Assembly (NCBI RefSeq): GCF_042682565.1
Contig: NZ_JBHUIC010000004.1
Length of the DNA: 64,000 bases
Direction: 5' to 3' (one strand)
DNA from: Pistricoccus aurantiacus
GTDB lineage: Bacteria; Pseudomonadota; Gammaproteobacteria; Pseudomonadales; Halomonadaceae
A program made the translations under genes and the position numbers. How positions within the stretch are numbered: position 1 is the stretch's first letter; every line of letters starts with the position of its first letter. The notes below the pieces were generated by a model. The model saw nothing but the letters and a program-made list of their open reading frames with translations. It made no database searches and was not told the origin of the DNA. This document shows, one piece after another, positions 44,887 through 54,930 of this stretch.

Positions 44887-46257
44887 TCACCTTGATCCGT
44901 CGCAGCGCAGCGCCTCGATCAGCCGTTCCATTCCGGCACTGCGTGAGCCCTTGACCAGGACGCTGGCCCCGGCAGGCAAATGATCCCGGGCATGGCGCGC
45001 CAGCGCCTCCCAGTCGTCGAAATGATGCCCGTTGTCGCCGAAGGCCCCGCTCGCCGAACGCGCGGGTTCCCCCAGGGTGCCGAGAAAGTCGATGCCCAGG
45101 CAACGAGCATGATGGCCGATCTCCGCGTGCAGACTGGCCGCCTCGTCACCGAGCTCTCCCATCGCACCCAGCAGGCACCAGCGCGGCGCCGGCAGAGCGG
45201 CCAGCAGATCGAGAGCCGCCTTCACCGCACCGGGGTTGGCATTATACGTATCATCGAGCAGACGTGTATGGCGAATGCCTTTTACCAGCGACAAGCGTCC
45301 CGACAAGGGTTCGACCTTCGCCAGTGCCTCGGCCAGCGCGTCAGCGGACAGGCCCATGGCCAAGGCCGCCGCGCTGGCCGCCAGGACATTGGCGACGTTA
45401 TGACGCCCCATCAGCGCCAGCTGCACTCGCCCCAGGCAGCGTCCGTCATGGTGAAGCGTCACCGCGTAGCGCCCCAGCGCGTCGCAGACGAGATTCGAGC
45501 CGCGCAGCCGCGCCTTTTCATCGAAGCCGAAATCCAGCACCTCGTGGCTGCCCGCCAGGCGTCGCCAGAAGGGAAAGAATCGATCGTCGCGATTCAATAC
45601 TGCAACACCGCTGGCAGCCAGACCGCACAGGATTTCTCCCTTGGCCTGGGCAATGTTGCCAAGGCCGCCGAATTCCCCCACGTGGGCGCCGGTCACATTG
45701 GTGATTACCGCCACGTTCGGCTTGGCCAGGGCGCAGGTCCAGGCGATCTCGCCGAGATGATTGGCACCGAGCTCCACCACCGCCTGGCGATGACGAGAAG
45801 TCAGTTCCAGCAGGGTCAGAGGCGCGCCGATATCGTTGTTGAGGTTGCCCCGAGTCGCCAGCACCGGCCCCTGAGTGGCCAGCAGGGCCGCGAGGATTTC
45901 CTTAACCGTGGTCTTGCCGCTGTTGCCGGTAATTGCCGCCAAAGGCCTGTCCCAGGCCAGCCGGCGCGCCTGACCCAGCAGACCGAGGGCCAGACGAGTA
46001 TCCGGTACCATCAACTGAGGCAGCGGATCATCTACCCGACGCGACACCACTGCCGCCAGGGCGCCCGCCTCTCGCGCCCTGGAAATGAATTCATGGCCAT
46101 CGAAACGCTCCCCAAGCAGGGCGACGAACACCTGTCCCGAGGCCAGCTTACGGCTATCCGTGATGATCGATTCAACCCGAGAAGCCGTGTCGATCGGACA
46201 TTCACAGCCCAGCGCCTTGGCCAGTTCCCCCAGTGTCCACATCTCGGTCGCGCTCAT
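44887..46257 (-). CDS. murF: UDP-MurNAc-tripeptide--D-Ala-D-Ala ligase MurF
   Basis: Adds the D-Ala-D-Ala dipeptide made by Ddl. 456 aa; ATP loop ITGNSGKTTVKEILAALL, then TRGNLNNDIGAPLTLL and DDTYNANPGAVKAAL, the MurF signatures. It overlaps murE by 4 nt (ATGA) and is followed closely by mraY, the usual order. Confidence 0.97.
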   Translation of the reverse strand: MSATEMWTLGELAKALGCECPIDTASRVESIITDSRKLASGQVFVALLGERFDGHEFISRAREAGALAAVVSRRVDDPLPQLMVPDTRLALGLLGQARRLAWDRPLAAITGNSGKTTVKEILAALLATQGPVLATRGNLNNDIGAPLTLLELTSRHRQAVVELGANHLGEIAWTCALAKPNVAVITNVTGAHVGEFGGLGNIAQAKGEILCGLAASGVAVLNRDDRFFPFWRRLAGSHEVLDFGFDEKARLRGSNLVCDALGRYAVTLHHDGRCLGRVQLALMGRHNVANVLAASAAALAMGLSADALAEALAKVEPLSGRLSLVKGIRHTRLLDDTYNANPGAVKAALDLLAALPAPRWCLLGAMGELGDEAASLHAEIGHHARCLGIDFLGTLGEPARSASGAFGDNGHHFDDWEALARHARDHLPAGASVLVKGSRSAGMERLIEALRCDGSR

Positions 46258-47813
46258 CGCGTCGCCTCTCGATCATTCAGCGCATCGCGAACAATCCGCA
46301 CGTCGGAAAAGTCATGGCGCACGCCATCGATCTCCTGATAGGTTTCATGCCCCTTGCCTGCCACCAAGATGACGTCTTCGGCTTTCGCCGCCTGGATGCA
46401 GCACCGGATCGCCTGCTCCCGCCCCGCCAGACACCAGATCCGCTCATCCTCTGGTTCGTCGAGCCCCGCCAGGATCTCATGACGGATCAAAGCGGCATCC
46501 TCGCCTCGCGGATTGTCGTCGGTAATGACCAGACGCCGGGCGCGAGTCGCCGCTACCCGGGCCATCTGCGAACGCTTGCCGGTATCCCGCTCGCCGCCGC
46601 AGCCGAACAAGCACCACAGCTCTCCCTGGCGACCCAGATGCGCCTGCAGCGCCTGCAGCGCATTATCCAGCGCATCCGGGGTATGGGCGTAATCCACTAC
46701 TACCTTGGGCCGGCCCGGCGCGGTGACGAGCTGCATGCGTCCGGGTACCGGAGCAAGGGACTCCGCGGCCTCGACAAGCGCGTCCAGCGACTCTCCCAGG
46801 CCATAGAGCGTGGCGATGGCCAGCAGCACATTGTCCAGATTGAAACGCCCCATCAGGGCCAGTTCCAGGGCAAACTCACCCCGGGGCCCGGCCACCAGCA
46901 CCCGCTGACCGGCGGGATGCGGTTGCCAGTCCAGCACTCGAAGAGTCGTGGCCTCGTCGCTGCCGGTGGCCAGCACGCGAGCGTCCGGGGGCAAGCCCGC
47001 CAGCATCAGGCGCGCCAGGGAATCATCGGCGTTGACCACCGCAAGTTCGAGTTCCGGGCGCTTGAAAAGTCGCGCCTTGGCAGCGGCGTAGGCGCCCATG
47101 CCGGGATGATAATCAAGATGATCCCGGCTCAGATTGGTGAATACCGCCGCCTTGACCGGGCAGCCTTCGAGACGGTTCTGATCCAGAGCATGGGATGATA
47201 CCTCCATGGCGATCCGGGTCACGCCTTGAGAGGCAAGACCGCCGAGCATGGCCTGCAGCGCCAGCGGCCCCGGCGTGGTCTGACGCCCCTCCCGCAGATG
47301 ACCCGGGCGCCCGTGACCCAGTGTGCCGACGATGCCACAGGGCCGCCCAAGGATTTCACTAAGCGCGGCGATATAGTGGGTGACGGAGCTCTTGCCGTTG
47401 GTGCCGGTCACGCCGATGATTTCCATTTCCCCGGGCACCGCGAACAGCCGGCGCCCCCACTCTCCCAGACGGCTCTTAAGATCCTCGAGACCGATCAGAC
47501 GCTTATCTCGAGGCGAGGCGCTTTCCTGCTCATCCAGATAGCCCTGTTCATCAAGGTGATCTTCATCCAGATGAAATAGCACCAGCGCTGCCTCGGCCTC
47601 CAGGGCTCGGGAAATATAGCGACGACCGTCCGAGGCGACCCCGGGCACGGCGATAAAAACGTCGCCGGCACGCAGTTCGCGACTGTCGAGTACCAGGCGC
47701 AGCGAGTCTGGCAAAGAGGGCATTTCTCGGGTGCATCCCGGCCAGCAGGCCTCAAGGGCTTGGATCAGCGCCTGACTATCGACCTGCATATATTCGACTC
47801 CAGAACCGTTCAT
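46254..47813 (-). CDS. murE: UDP-MurNAc-tripeptide synthetase MurE
   Basis: Adds the third stem amino acid. 519 aa; ATP loop GVTGTNGKSSVTHYIA, TTPGPLALQAML, and the specificity motif DDNPRGED, which indicates meso-diaminopimelate as in other Gram-negatives. A short insert rich in Glu and Asp (about residues 83-100) is longer than in E. coli. The ATG at 47813 overlaps the ftsI stop by 4 nt; a second in-frame ATG eight codons later is possible. Confidence 0.96.
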   Translation of the reverse strand: MNGSGVEYMQVDSQALIQALEACWPGCTREMPSLPDSLRLVLDSRELRAGDVFIAVPGVASDGRRYISRALEAEAALVLFHLDEDHLDEQGYLDEQESASPRDKRLIGLEDLKSRLGEWGRRLFAVPGEMEIIGVTGTNGKSSVTHYIAALSEILGRPCGIVGTLGHGRPGHLREGRQTTPGPLALQAMLGGLASQGVTRIAMEVSSHALDQNRLEGCPVKAAVFTNLSRDHLDYHPGMGAYAAAKARLFKRPELELAVVNADDSLARLMLAGLPPDARVLATGSDEATTLRVLDWQPHPAGQRVLVAGPRGEFALELALMGRFNLDNVLLAIATLYGLGESLDALVEAAESLAPVPGRMQLVTAPGRPKVVVDYAHTPDALDNALQALQAHLGRQGELWCLFGCGGERDTGKRSQMARVAATRARRLVITDDNPRGEDAALIRHEILAGLDEPEDERIWCLAGREQAIRCCIQAAKAEDVILVAGKGHETYQEIDGVRHDFSDVRIVRDALNDREATR

Positions 47814-49473
47814 GAATCCGTCGCCTCCGTCGCTACAACCGGCTGGTCCGGGGGGACGTCCAGCAGTCGCAGCGCGCTGCCCGCCACTCGGGAAAATACC
47901 GGTGCCGCTACGGCCCCGCCATAGTATTCGTCTCCCTTGGGATGATCGATCATCACCACGGTGACGATACGCGGGTTCGAGACCGGCGCGATGCCCACGA
48001 AGACACTGCGATAGGCGTCTTCCTTGTAGCCGCCGGTGCCGGAGGTCTTGCGCACGGTGCCGGTCTTGCCGGCGATGCGATATCCCGGCACCAGGGCGCG
48101 GTGCGCTCCAGTGCCAGGCTGCACTACCTGGTCGAGCATATTCAGCACGTCATCGGCAACACCGGGCTCGATGGCGTCGATCGTCAGAGGAGGCTCGTTC
48201 AGCTTGAGCAGCGACGGCGGCACACGCTTGCCGCCGTTGGCAATCGCTGTATAGGCACTGGCTATCTGCAGGGCCGATACGGAAAGCCCGTAGCCGTAGG
48301 CCAAGGTGGCGCGCTTGCTGCGTGGCAGGCGTATCGGTGAGGGCAGACTCCCGGCGGACTCCCCGGGGTAGCCGGTTTCCGGACTCTGTCCTAGACCCAG
48401 CCGCTGGTATTTTTCCAGCACGGCGGTTTCGGGAATATCCAGCGCCAGGCGGGTCATGCCTATATTGGAGGATTTCACCAGTACGTCCGTCAGGCTGAGA
48501 TCCTTGTAATTGCGGAAATCCCGGATGGTGAAACCGTCGATACGCATCCATCCCGGTGCGGTGTCGAGTATGGTGCTCGGATGATAACGCCCGGTTTCCA
48601 GCGCCGCGGCCATGGCCAGGGGTTTCATCACCGAGCCCGGTTCGAAGGCGTCCACTACCGCCTGGTTGCGCAGACCGTGCGGATCGAGCCCGGCGCGGTT
48701 GTTGGGGTTGTAGGAAGGCTGGTTGGCCATGGCCAGCACTTCCCCGGTATGTGCATCGAGCATGACCAGAGTACCGCCGTCCGCGTTGTTTTCATTGACC
48801 GCCGCCTTGAGCTCGCGATAGGCCATGTACTGCAGCCGCTGATCGATGGCCAGGGTCAGATCGCCGCCCGGGTCCGCCTCACGCAGCAGGTGGAGATCCC
48901 GCACCAGGCGTCCGCGACGATCCTTGAGTACTCGGCGCTTGCCCGGCGTACCGGTAAGATACGAATTGTAAGCAAGCTCNAGTAACGCCGGTATTCGTTC
49001 TGTCCATAGACACCGGGCAGGCCGAGATCGAGCACCCGCTTGGCTGCCTCCGGAGTCATCTGACGGCGCAGGTACATGAATTCCTTGCTGCGATAACGCT
49101 CGAGCCGCTTGTCGAGACTATCGACCTTGATTCCCAAGGCCTGGGCCAGCATCAAGCGTTGAATATTGTCCTCGGGTATCTGTGCCGGATTGGCCCAGAG
49201 GCTGACCACCGGCGTCGAGATCGCCAGGGGCTCACCGTAGCGATCGGTGATCATGCCGCGGTGGGCGCTGATGGATTCGGTGCGCAAGGTACGAGCGTCC
49301 CCCTGCCCCTGCAAAAAGGTGCGATCGATCACGTGCAGATCGACGATACGCACCGCTAGAGCGCCCAAGGCCAGCATTACCAAACCCAGCATCAGCCAGT
49401 AACGACCGGCGCCCAACGGCTCGTTGGGAGGGCGTCGACGCGGCGTGGTCGCCCGACGATTGCTTTCACTCAT
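47810..49473 (-). CDS. ftsI: Penicillin-binding protein 3 FtsI, interrupted by an undetermined base
   Basis: Septal peptidoglycan transpeptidase. The N-terminal part (49473-48982, 164 codons) has the membrane helix and the start of the dimerisation domain, ending GQNEYRRY. The C-terminal part (48979-47810, 390 codons) resumes at ELAYNSYLTGTPGKRRVL in another frame and has the active-site motifs SVMK, SSN and KTGT. The base at 48980 is n. Relatives have about 23 residues between these points (the GEV-H-VGFT-GQEG region), so roughly 70 nt are missing: an assembly gap, not a natural frameshift. It overlaps ftsL and murE by 4 nt each. Confidence 0.93.
48980..48980. other. Undetermined base marking a sequence gap
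   Basis: The only n in the window. Reading frames on either side belong to one gene, ftsI, but do not join, and a conserved stretch is absent. It marks missing sequence of unknown length rather than a single uncertain base. Confidence 0.9.
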
Positions 49474-49784
49474 GGCTGAATCACTTCCACTTGTTCCACG
49501 TCCGGCAGTCGCATGTCCAGACGCTCGCTCGCAACCCGCTCGACCCGGGAAGGCGTCGACCAGGCGCTTTCCTCGAGCAGCAGCTGTCCCCATTCGGTCT
49601 GCAGCTGATCCTGTTCTCGCTCGAGCTGCTGCAGCCTGGCGTATTGCACCCGGGTCAGATGGCTGGCGCTGATCACCGCCACGGCGCTGGCCAGGGTCAG
49701 CAGGGTCAGCAGCGCCACCACCAGCAACCAGAAGGAACGCAGCCAGTGTCTCCTGGCGGGCATCGATGTCTTTGCCTGGGCCAT
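49470..49784 (-). CDS. ftsL: Cell division protein FtsL
   Basis: Bitopic divisome protein that forms a coiled coil with FtsB and activates FtsWI. 104 aa: basic start, one membrane helix at residues 18-42, and a heptad-rich periplasmic part (ARLQQLEREQDQLQTEWGQL) ending in the RLDMRLPD segment typical of FtsL. It overlaps ftsI by 4 nt and follows rsmH by eight bases. Identification rests on topology and context, as the sequence is poorly conserved. Confidence 0.93.
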   Translation of the reverse strand: MAQAKTSMPARRHWLRSFWLLVVALLTLLTLASAVAVISASHLTRVQYARLQQLEREQDQLQTEWGQLLLEESAWSTPSRVERVASERLDMRLPDVEQVEVIQP

Positions 49785-49792
49785 GCTGAACT

Positions 49793-50779
49793 CTATTTCC
49801 GTTTGCGCGCCACGCGCAGTACCGCACTGCGCGCACGAGGATTGCGTTCGACTTCATCGCCGGCGGGGCGTCGCGCCTTGCCCAGGGATTCCAGGCGACG
49901 CTCCAGTTGATCATCGCGAATCGGCATGCCCCGAGGCAGATGGCTATCGCCGCGCACATGCTCGCGAATGAAACGCTTGACCCGCCGGTCTTCCAGAGAG
50001 TGAAAGCTGATCACCACCAGATGTCCGCCCGGCGCCAAGGCTTCCAGTGCCGCCTCGAGGGCAGCGTCGAGCTGCTCCAGCTCGCCGTTGACATGAATGC
50101 GCAGCGCCTGAAAGACCCGGGTGGCTGGATGCTTGTGCTTTTCCCAGGCAGGATGCGCCGCCCTGACGACTTCTGCCAGATCCAGGGTACGAGTGAAGGG
50201 CCGCTCGGTGCGGCGGGCGACGATGGCGCGGGCCAGGCGCTTGGCGAAACGCTCCTCGCCGTAGGATTTGAATACTCGAACGATATCCTGCTCCCTCGCC
50301 CGGGCCAGCCAGTCCGCGGCGCTTTCACCATGATCCGGGTCCATGCGCATGTCCAGCGGCCCGTCGCGCAAGAAACTGAAGCCGCGCAACGGGTCGTCCA
50401 GTTGCGGTGAGGACACGCCGATATCCAGCAGAATGCCTGAAAGCTTGCCGAACAGCCCTTGTCGCGAGGCGATATCGTCAAGCTGTGCAAACTCGCCGCG
50501 CAGAAAGCTGAAGCGCGTATCCGCAAGACCCTGGGCTTCGGTTTCCGCCTGGGGATCGCGATCGATCGCGATCAGACGTCCGGCATCATTCAGGCGGGAG
50601 AGAATCGCTCGGGAATGTCCGCCACGACCGAAGGTACCATCCAGATAGACGCCACCAGGATCGTGAACGAGCGCATCCACGGCGCCATCGAGCAACACGC
50701 TGGCATGGCGGTAGGAAGGCGGCGCCACGTCATTGGATGTCGTGTGGTTGGGAACCACGTCATTATCGGAGGACGACAT
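49793..50779 (-). CDS. rsmH: 16S rRNA m4C1402 methyltransferase RsmH
   Basis: SAM-dependent enzyme (MraW) that modifies C1402 of 16S rRNA. 328 aa. The SAM site GVYLDGTFGRGGHSRAIL, LLDIGVSSPQLDDPLRGFSF and the VISFHSLEDRRVKRF motif are diagnostic. The N-terminus carries about 20 extra polar residues before YRHASVLL. The ATG at 50779 is the only plausible start outside rnpB; the frame remains open into rnpB, which was rejected. It is the first gene of the dcw cluster here, as mraZ is missing. Confidence 0.95.
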   Translation of the reverse strand: MSSSDNDVVPNHTTSNDVAPPSYRHASVLLDGAVDALVHDPGGVYLDGTFGRGGHSRAILSRLNDAGRLIAIDRDPQAETEAQGLADTRFSFLRGEFAQLDDIASRQGLFGKLSGILLDIGVSSPQLDDPLRGFSFLRDGPLDMRMDPDHGESAADWLARAREQDIVRVFKSYGEERFAKRLARAIVARRTERPFTRTLDLAEVVRAAHPAWEKHKHPATRVFQALRIHVNGELEQLDAALEAALEALAPGGHLVVISFHSLEDRRVKRFIREHVRGDSHLPRGMPIRDDQLERRLESLGKARRPAGDEVERNPRARSAVLRVARKRK

Positions 50780-50814
50780 GCAGTTCTCGATGCTGGAAAA
50801 ACTGACTGAAAAAA

Positions 50815-51176
<362 letters not shown>

Positions 51177-51185
51177 AGGCGGGCA

Positions 51186-51214
51186 AGCATAACAGCGCTC
51201 CCTGGCCCGCTCAA
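51186..51214 (-). promoter_or_regulatory. rnpB promoter
   Basis: On the minus strand TTGAGC and TATGCT are separated by 17 bp. The predicted start is 8-10 nt downstream, coinciding with the first bases of the RNase P RNA, which supports the call. Confidence 0.6.
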
Positions 51215-51259
51215 CCAACCTTTCCCGCGCTCCGCAAGGTTTAGTCTAATAACACTGCA

Positions 51260-52129
51260 TTAACCAGGACTATCCTTCTTCCCATCCTTAATCACCTGAG
51301 CCTTGGAATACCAATCCTTGCGAGCCCCTCCCAGCAGGCGCGCCGCCACCTGAGACGCCTGCTTGACGCCGATGCCCTCCTCGAGCAAGGTCCGCAGCAA
51401 TATTTCGGCTTCTACCCTGGGGCTTTCCTCCGCTTCGATATGCGCGCCTTCCACCATCAGCACGAATTCGCCCCTGGCCTGATTGGCATCCTCATTCATG
51501 CGGGCAAGGAGCTCCTGGGGCGTGCCATCGAGAAAGGTTTCGAAGGTCTTGGTCAATTCACGTCCCAGCACCAGACGACGCTCGCCGTACACCGCCTCCA
51601 TATCCATCAAGGTAGCCTGAATGCGGTGGGGAGACTCATAGAACACCAAGGTTTCCTCGCGTTTGGCGAGGGCTTCTAGCCGGGCACGGCGCGACCCTTG
51701 CCTGGCGGGCAGGAACCCCTGAAAGGTAAAGCGATCCGTGGGCAGCCCGGCGGCACAAAGTCCAGCGATCAAGGCGCAGGCGCCGGGCACCGGAATCACT
51801 CGATGCCCGGCCCGACGCAGTTCCCGCACCAGCAAGAAACCCGGATCGCTGATCAAGGGCGTGCCGGCATCGCTGATCAGCGCGACGCTCTGTCCCGCCT
51901 CCAGATAGCGAGTGATTCGCGCAACCCGCGTACTCTCGTTATGTTCGTGAAGGGATAGCAGGGGGCGCTCCAATCCCAGGTGGCGCAACAAGCCTGCGCT
52001 GTGGCGGGTGTCTTCCGCAGCAACGCATGCCACCTCCCCTAGCACCCGAGCCGCTCGAGGCGTTAAATCCTCGAGGTTACCAATCGGTGTGGCGACCACG
52101 TACAATGCGCCGTAATCGGGAGCTGTCAT
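51260..52129 (-). CDS. rsmI: 16S rRNA 2'-O-methyltransferase RsmI
   Basis: Methylates the ribose of C1402 in 16S rRNA; RsmH, encoded just beyond rnpB, modifies the base of the same nucleotide. 289 aa of the tetrapyrrole methylase fold. LYVVATPIGNLEDLTPRA at the start, EDTRHSAGLL and ALISDAGTPLISDPGF are diagnostic. It is divergent from lpoA, the arrangement also found in E. coli (yraL/yraM). Confidence 0.96.
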   Translation of the reverse strand: MTAPDYGALYVVATPIGNLEDLTPRAARVLGEVACVAAEDTRHSAGLLRHLGLERPLLSLHEHNESTRVARITRYLEAGQSVALISDAGTPLISDPGFLLVRELRRAGHRVIPVPGACALIAGLCAAGLPTDRFTFQGFLPARQGSRRARLEALAKREETLVFYESPHRIQATLMDMEAVYGERRLVLGRELTKTFETFLDGTPQELLARMNEDANQARGEFVLMVEGAHIEAEESPRVEAEILLRTLLEEGIGVKQASQVAARLLGGARKDWYSKAQVIKDGKKDSPG

Positions 52130-52171
52130 GGCATTTCCAGAAGCTAGTGATCCAACAAGGGAATGAATTCG

Positions 52172-53920
52172 ATGAAAACATCGTCGCGGAGCCTGTGGGG
52201 AATGGCGCTGCTTACGCTTGCGCTACTCATCCTGGGGTTGGGTGGCTGCGCCACCCAGTCGCCCTTGCTTGAGCGGGCAACCGGTCCATCGGCGGATGCG
52301 CTGCTGCGTCAGGCGGAGCAACAGGATCCATCCCAGGCGGCGGCTACCCGCTTTCGCGCCGCAGATATCCTAGCACGAGAGGGCAAAGACACCCAGGCGA
52401 TGGAGGTTCTTGCCAACCTCGACGATGGCAAGCTGCCGCCGCAACAGCGCGTGCAGTGGGCGCTGCTGCTATCGCGTCTGGCGCTTGACAATCAGGACGA
52501 CTCCCGTGTTCTTCAGGCAACGGCGCTACTCGAAGAGGGGCTCGACCTGCCTCTGGATCAAGCCAATACCCTGCTTGAACGGCGCGGCCTGGCGCTGGGC
52601 AATGTCGGCGAGCCCCTGGCTTCTCTGGAAGCGCTTCTGGCGGTGCAGTCAAGCACCGACGACGACACGCTCAACGACGCGATCTGGCGCCAGCTTTCCC
52701 GGCTCGACACCGCCGGGCGTGGAGAGTTGGCCAAGGACGCGAACAGCCTGACTCGGGGCTGGCTGTCATTGCTGGAATTGCAGCGCCAAAGCAACGGCGA
52801 TATCTCGCGTTTCTTCGATCAGTTGGAAACCTGGCGCAGTGAAAACCCGCGTCATCCCGCGGCGCGGCGGCTGCCGGAGGATCTCGTGACCCTGGGAGAG
52901 CTTCGCGGCACGCGAGTCGAACGCATGGCGATCCTGCTACCCAGCGATGGCCCACTGGCGGAGGTAGCCAAGCAGATTCGTCAAGGCATCGAGAGTCGTC
53001 ATGCCATCGCCGAGCGTGAGGGCGACCAGCCCCCCGATTTGATCTATCTCGACACCTACCGGGCGGATCTGGAGAGTTTATACGCCCAGGCGGTCATGAA
53101 TGGCGCCCAGGTGGTGCTCGGTCCGCTGAGCAAGGAAAAGGTCAGCGAGCTCGAGAGCCGTCAACAGCTGCCGCTGCCCACCCTGGCGTTGAACTACGGT
53201 ACTGCTTCCCGTAGCCAGGCGAGCAATCTTTTCCAATATGGCCTATCCGTGGAAGACGAGGCCGAGGTGATCGCTCGGGGTGCAGCCCGAGACGGCCACC
53301 GCCTCGCCGCCGCCCTGGTACCGGACAATGACTGGGGCCAGCGGGTCGGCGAGGCCTTCAAGCAGGCTTTTGAAGAACAGAACGGCGAAGTTGCCGTTTT
53401 GCTCCATTACAATCCCAAGGAGCCGGTCAATCATACCGTGGCTCGTCTGCTGCGGCGAAGCGGCGACGTGGACATGCTGTTCCTGCTGGCTCTGCCGAGC
53501 TATGCACGCCAGGTCCCCCCTAATCTGGACTATCATGACGCCCGCGAAATGCCGATCTATGCCACCTCCCAGAGTTACGAGGGCCGGCCCCAGCCGCGTA
53601 TCGACCAGGACCTCAACGACATTCGTTTCGTCGACATTCCCTGGCTGATTCCGGATGCCGCCGCCGGCGGGGCGGATGCCCTGCCCTTTGGCGACAGCTA
53701 CCAGGAGCTTTCCGAGGACAAGGATCCGGGACTGCTCAAGCTCAACGCCATGGGGGTGGATGCCTTCGAACTCGGGCGCCGCCTGCCTCAGCTCCAGGCG
53801 CTGCCCGGCAACGTGATGAGTGGCGCTACCGGTCGGCTGGGAATTGGTGACAACGGACGTATCGAACGTGACCTGCCTTGGGCGCAATTCGCCGATGGCG
53901 TTCCACAGTTGCCCCGCTGA
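52172..53920 (+). CDS. lpoA: LpoA, lipoprotein activator of PBP1A
   Basis: Outer-membrane lipoprotein that spans the periplasm and stimulates PBP1A. 582 aa. The signal peptide ends in lipobox LGGC with C26 as the lipidated residue. The N-terminal part (30-240) is a TPR-like helical domain and the C-terminal part from about 255 (VERMAILLPSDGPLAEVAKQI) is a periplasmic-binding fold. The ATG at 52172 is preferred, since AGGGA lies nine bases upstream; the ATG at 52163 is too close to it. yraN, diaA and dolP follow as in E. coli. Confidence 0.93.
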   Translation: MKTSSRSLWGMALLTLALLILGLGGCATQSPLLERATGPSADALLRQAEQQDPSQAAATRFRAADILAREGKDTQAMEVLANLDDGKLPPQQRVQWALLLSRLALDNQDDSRVLQATALLEEGLDLPLDQANTLLERRGLALGNVGEPLASLEALLAVQSSTDDDTLNDAIWRQLSRLDTAGRGELAKDANSLTRGWLSLLELQRQSNGDISRFFDQLETWRSENPRHPAARRLPEDLVTLGELRGTRVERMAILLPSDGPLAEVAKQIRQGIESRHAIAEREGDQPPDLIYLDTYRADLESLYAQAVMNGAQVVLGPLSKEKVSELESRQQLPLPTLALNYGTASRSQASNLFQYGLSVEDEAEVIARGAARDGHRLAAALVPDNDWGQRVGEAFKQAFEEQNGEVAVLLHYNPKEPVNHTVARLLRRSGDVDMLFLLALPSYARQVPPNLDYHDAREMPIYATSQSYEGRPQPRIDQDLNDIRFVDIPWLIPDAAAGGADALPFGDSYQELSEDKDPGLLKLNAMGVDAFELGRRLPQLQALPGNVMSGATGRLGIGDNGRIERDLPWAQFADGVPQLPR

Positions 53921-53924
53921 TAGC

Positions 53925-54308
53925 ATGATGAAGCCATTGTCTCCAGGTCCACAGGACGCTCGCCGGCGAGGCGCGACCGTCGAAACCCTGGCGGGGGAAT
54001 GGCTGGAACAAAAGGGGTTGACGCTGATCGCCCGCAACCAGCAGGCCAAGGGAGGTGAGATCGATCTGGTGATGCGAGACGGTGAGACTCTGGTATTCGT
54101 GGAGATACGTCATCGTGCCGATACGCGACACGGTCATCCTCTGGAAACCGTCAACGTGACCAAGCAGCGCCGTCTGGTCAAGGCTGCGCGTTTTTATCTC
54201 GCCCGCGAAAGGCTATCATGTCCCTGTCGATTCGACGTGGTGGCCGTTCTCGGCAGGTTACCGAATCTCGACTACTTCTGGGTCAAGGCCGCTTTCGATG
54301 CGTACTGA
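53925..54308 (+). CDS. yraN: YraN family protein (UPF0102)
   Basis: 127 aa restriction-endonuclease-like fold: GEWLEQKGLTLIARNQQAKGGEIDLVMRD with later VFVEIRHRADTRHG, the EIDL...VEV-like signature of the family. Function unresolved; the catalytic-type residues are retained. The start is either of two adjacent ATGs at 53925 or 53928; upstream frame overlaps lpoA and was not used. It lies between lpoA and diaA. Confidence 0.92.
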   Translation: MMKPLSPGPQDARRRGATVETLAGEWLEQKGLTLIARNQQAKGGEIDLVMRDGETLVFVEIRHRADTRHGHPLETVNVTKQRRLVKAARFYLARERLSCPCRFDVVAVLGRLPNLDYFWVKAAFDAY

Positions 54309-54331
54309 CCGCTCCGGATCAGGAAGCCAAG

Positions 54332-54925
54332 ATGGATTTTCAAGCACGTATTATCGAGCACTTCAATCACAGCATCGACACCAAGACCTACGCCAGTGAA
54401 GTGCTTCCTCCTTTCATCGAAGTGGCCAGCCAGATGATGGTGCAGTGCCTGGTCAACGAAGGAAAGATTCTGGCATGCGGCAACGGCGGAAGCGCTGGAG
54501 ACAGTCAGCATTTTTCCTCGGAACTGCTGAACCGCTTCGAGCGGGAGCGCCCGAGTCTGCCCGCCATGGCGCTGACCACGGACACCTCCACGCTCACCTC
54601 CATTGCCAACGACTACAGCTACGACGAGGTCTTTTCCAAGCAGATTCGCGCTCTGGGTCAGCCTGGCGATATTCTGCTGGCGATCTCTACCAGCGGCAAC
54701 TCCGCCAACGTGGTCCAGGCAATACAGGCTGCCCATGACCGGGACATGACCGTGGTCGCCCTGACCGGTCGGGACGGGGGCAACATGGTGTCGCTGCTGG
54801 GCCAGGACGACTGCGAGATCCGCGTTCCCGCCACCTCCACTGCACGCATTCAGGAAGTTCACCTGCTGGTGATTCACTGTCTCTGCGATTTAATCGACGA
54901 ACAACTTTTTGGCGCTATCGAGTGA
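54332..54925 (+). CDS. diaA: SIS-domain protein DiaA (GmhA-like)
   Basis: 197 aa. A single sugar-isomerase domain with ILACGNGGSAGDSQHFSSELLNRF and AISTSGNSANVVQAI. DiaA binds DnaA and times replication initiation in E. coli; GmhA, a close relative, makes the LPS heptose precursor. The setting lpoA-yraN-diaA-dolP argues for DiaA. The ATG at 54332 has AGGA upstream; the longer reading overlaps yraN out of frame. If no gmhA exists elsewhere it might serve both roles. Confidence 0.88.
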   Translation: MDFQARIIEHFNHSIDTKTYASEVLPPFIEVASQMMVQCLVNEGKILACGNGGSAGDSQHFSSELLNRFERERPSLPAMALTTDTSTLTSIANDYSYDEVFSKQIRALGQPGDILLAISTSGNSANVVQAIQAAHDRDMTVVALTGRDGGNMVSLLGQDDCEIRVPATSTARIQEVHLLVIHCLCDLIDEQLFGAIE

Positions 54926-54930
54926 TCCCT

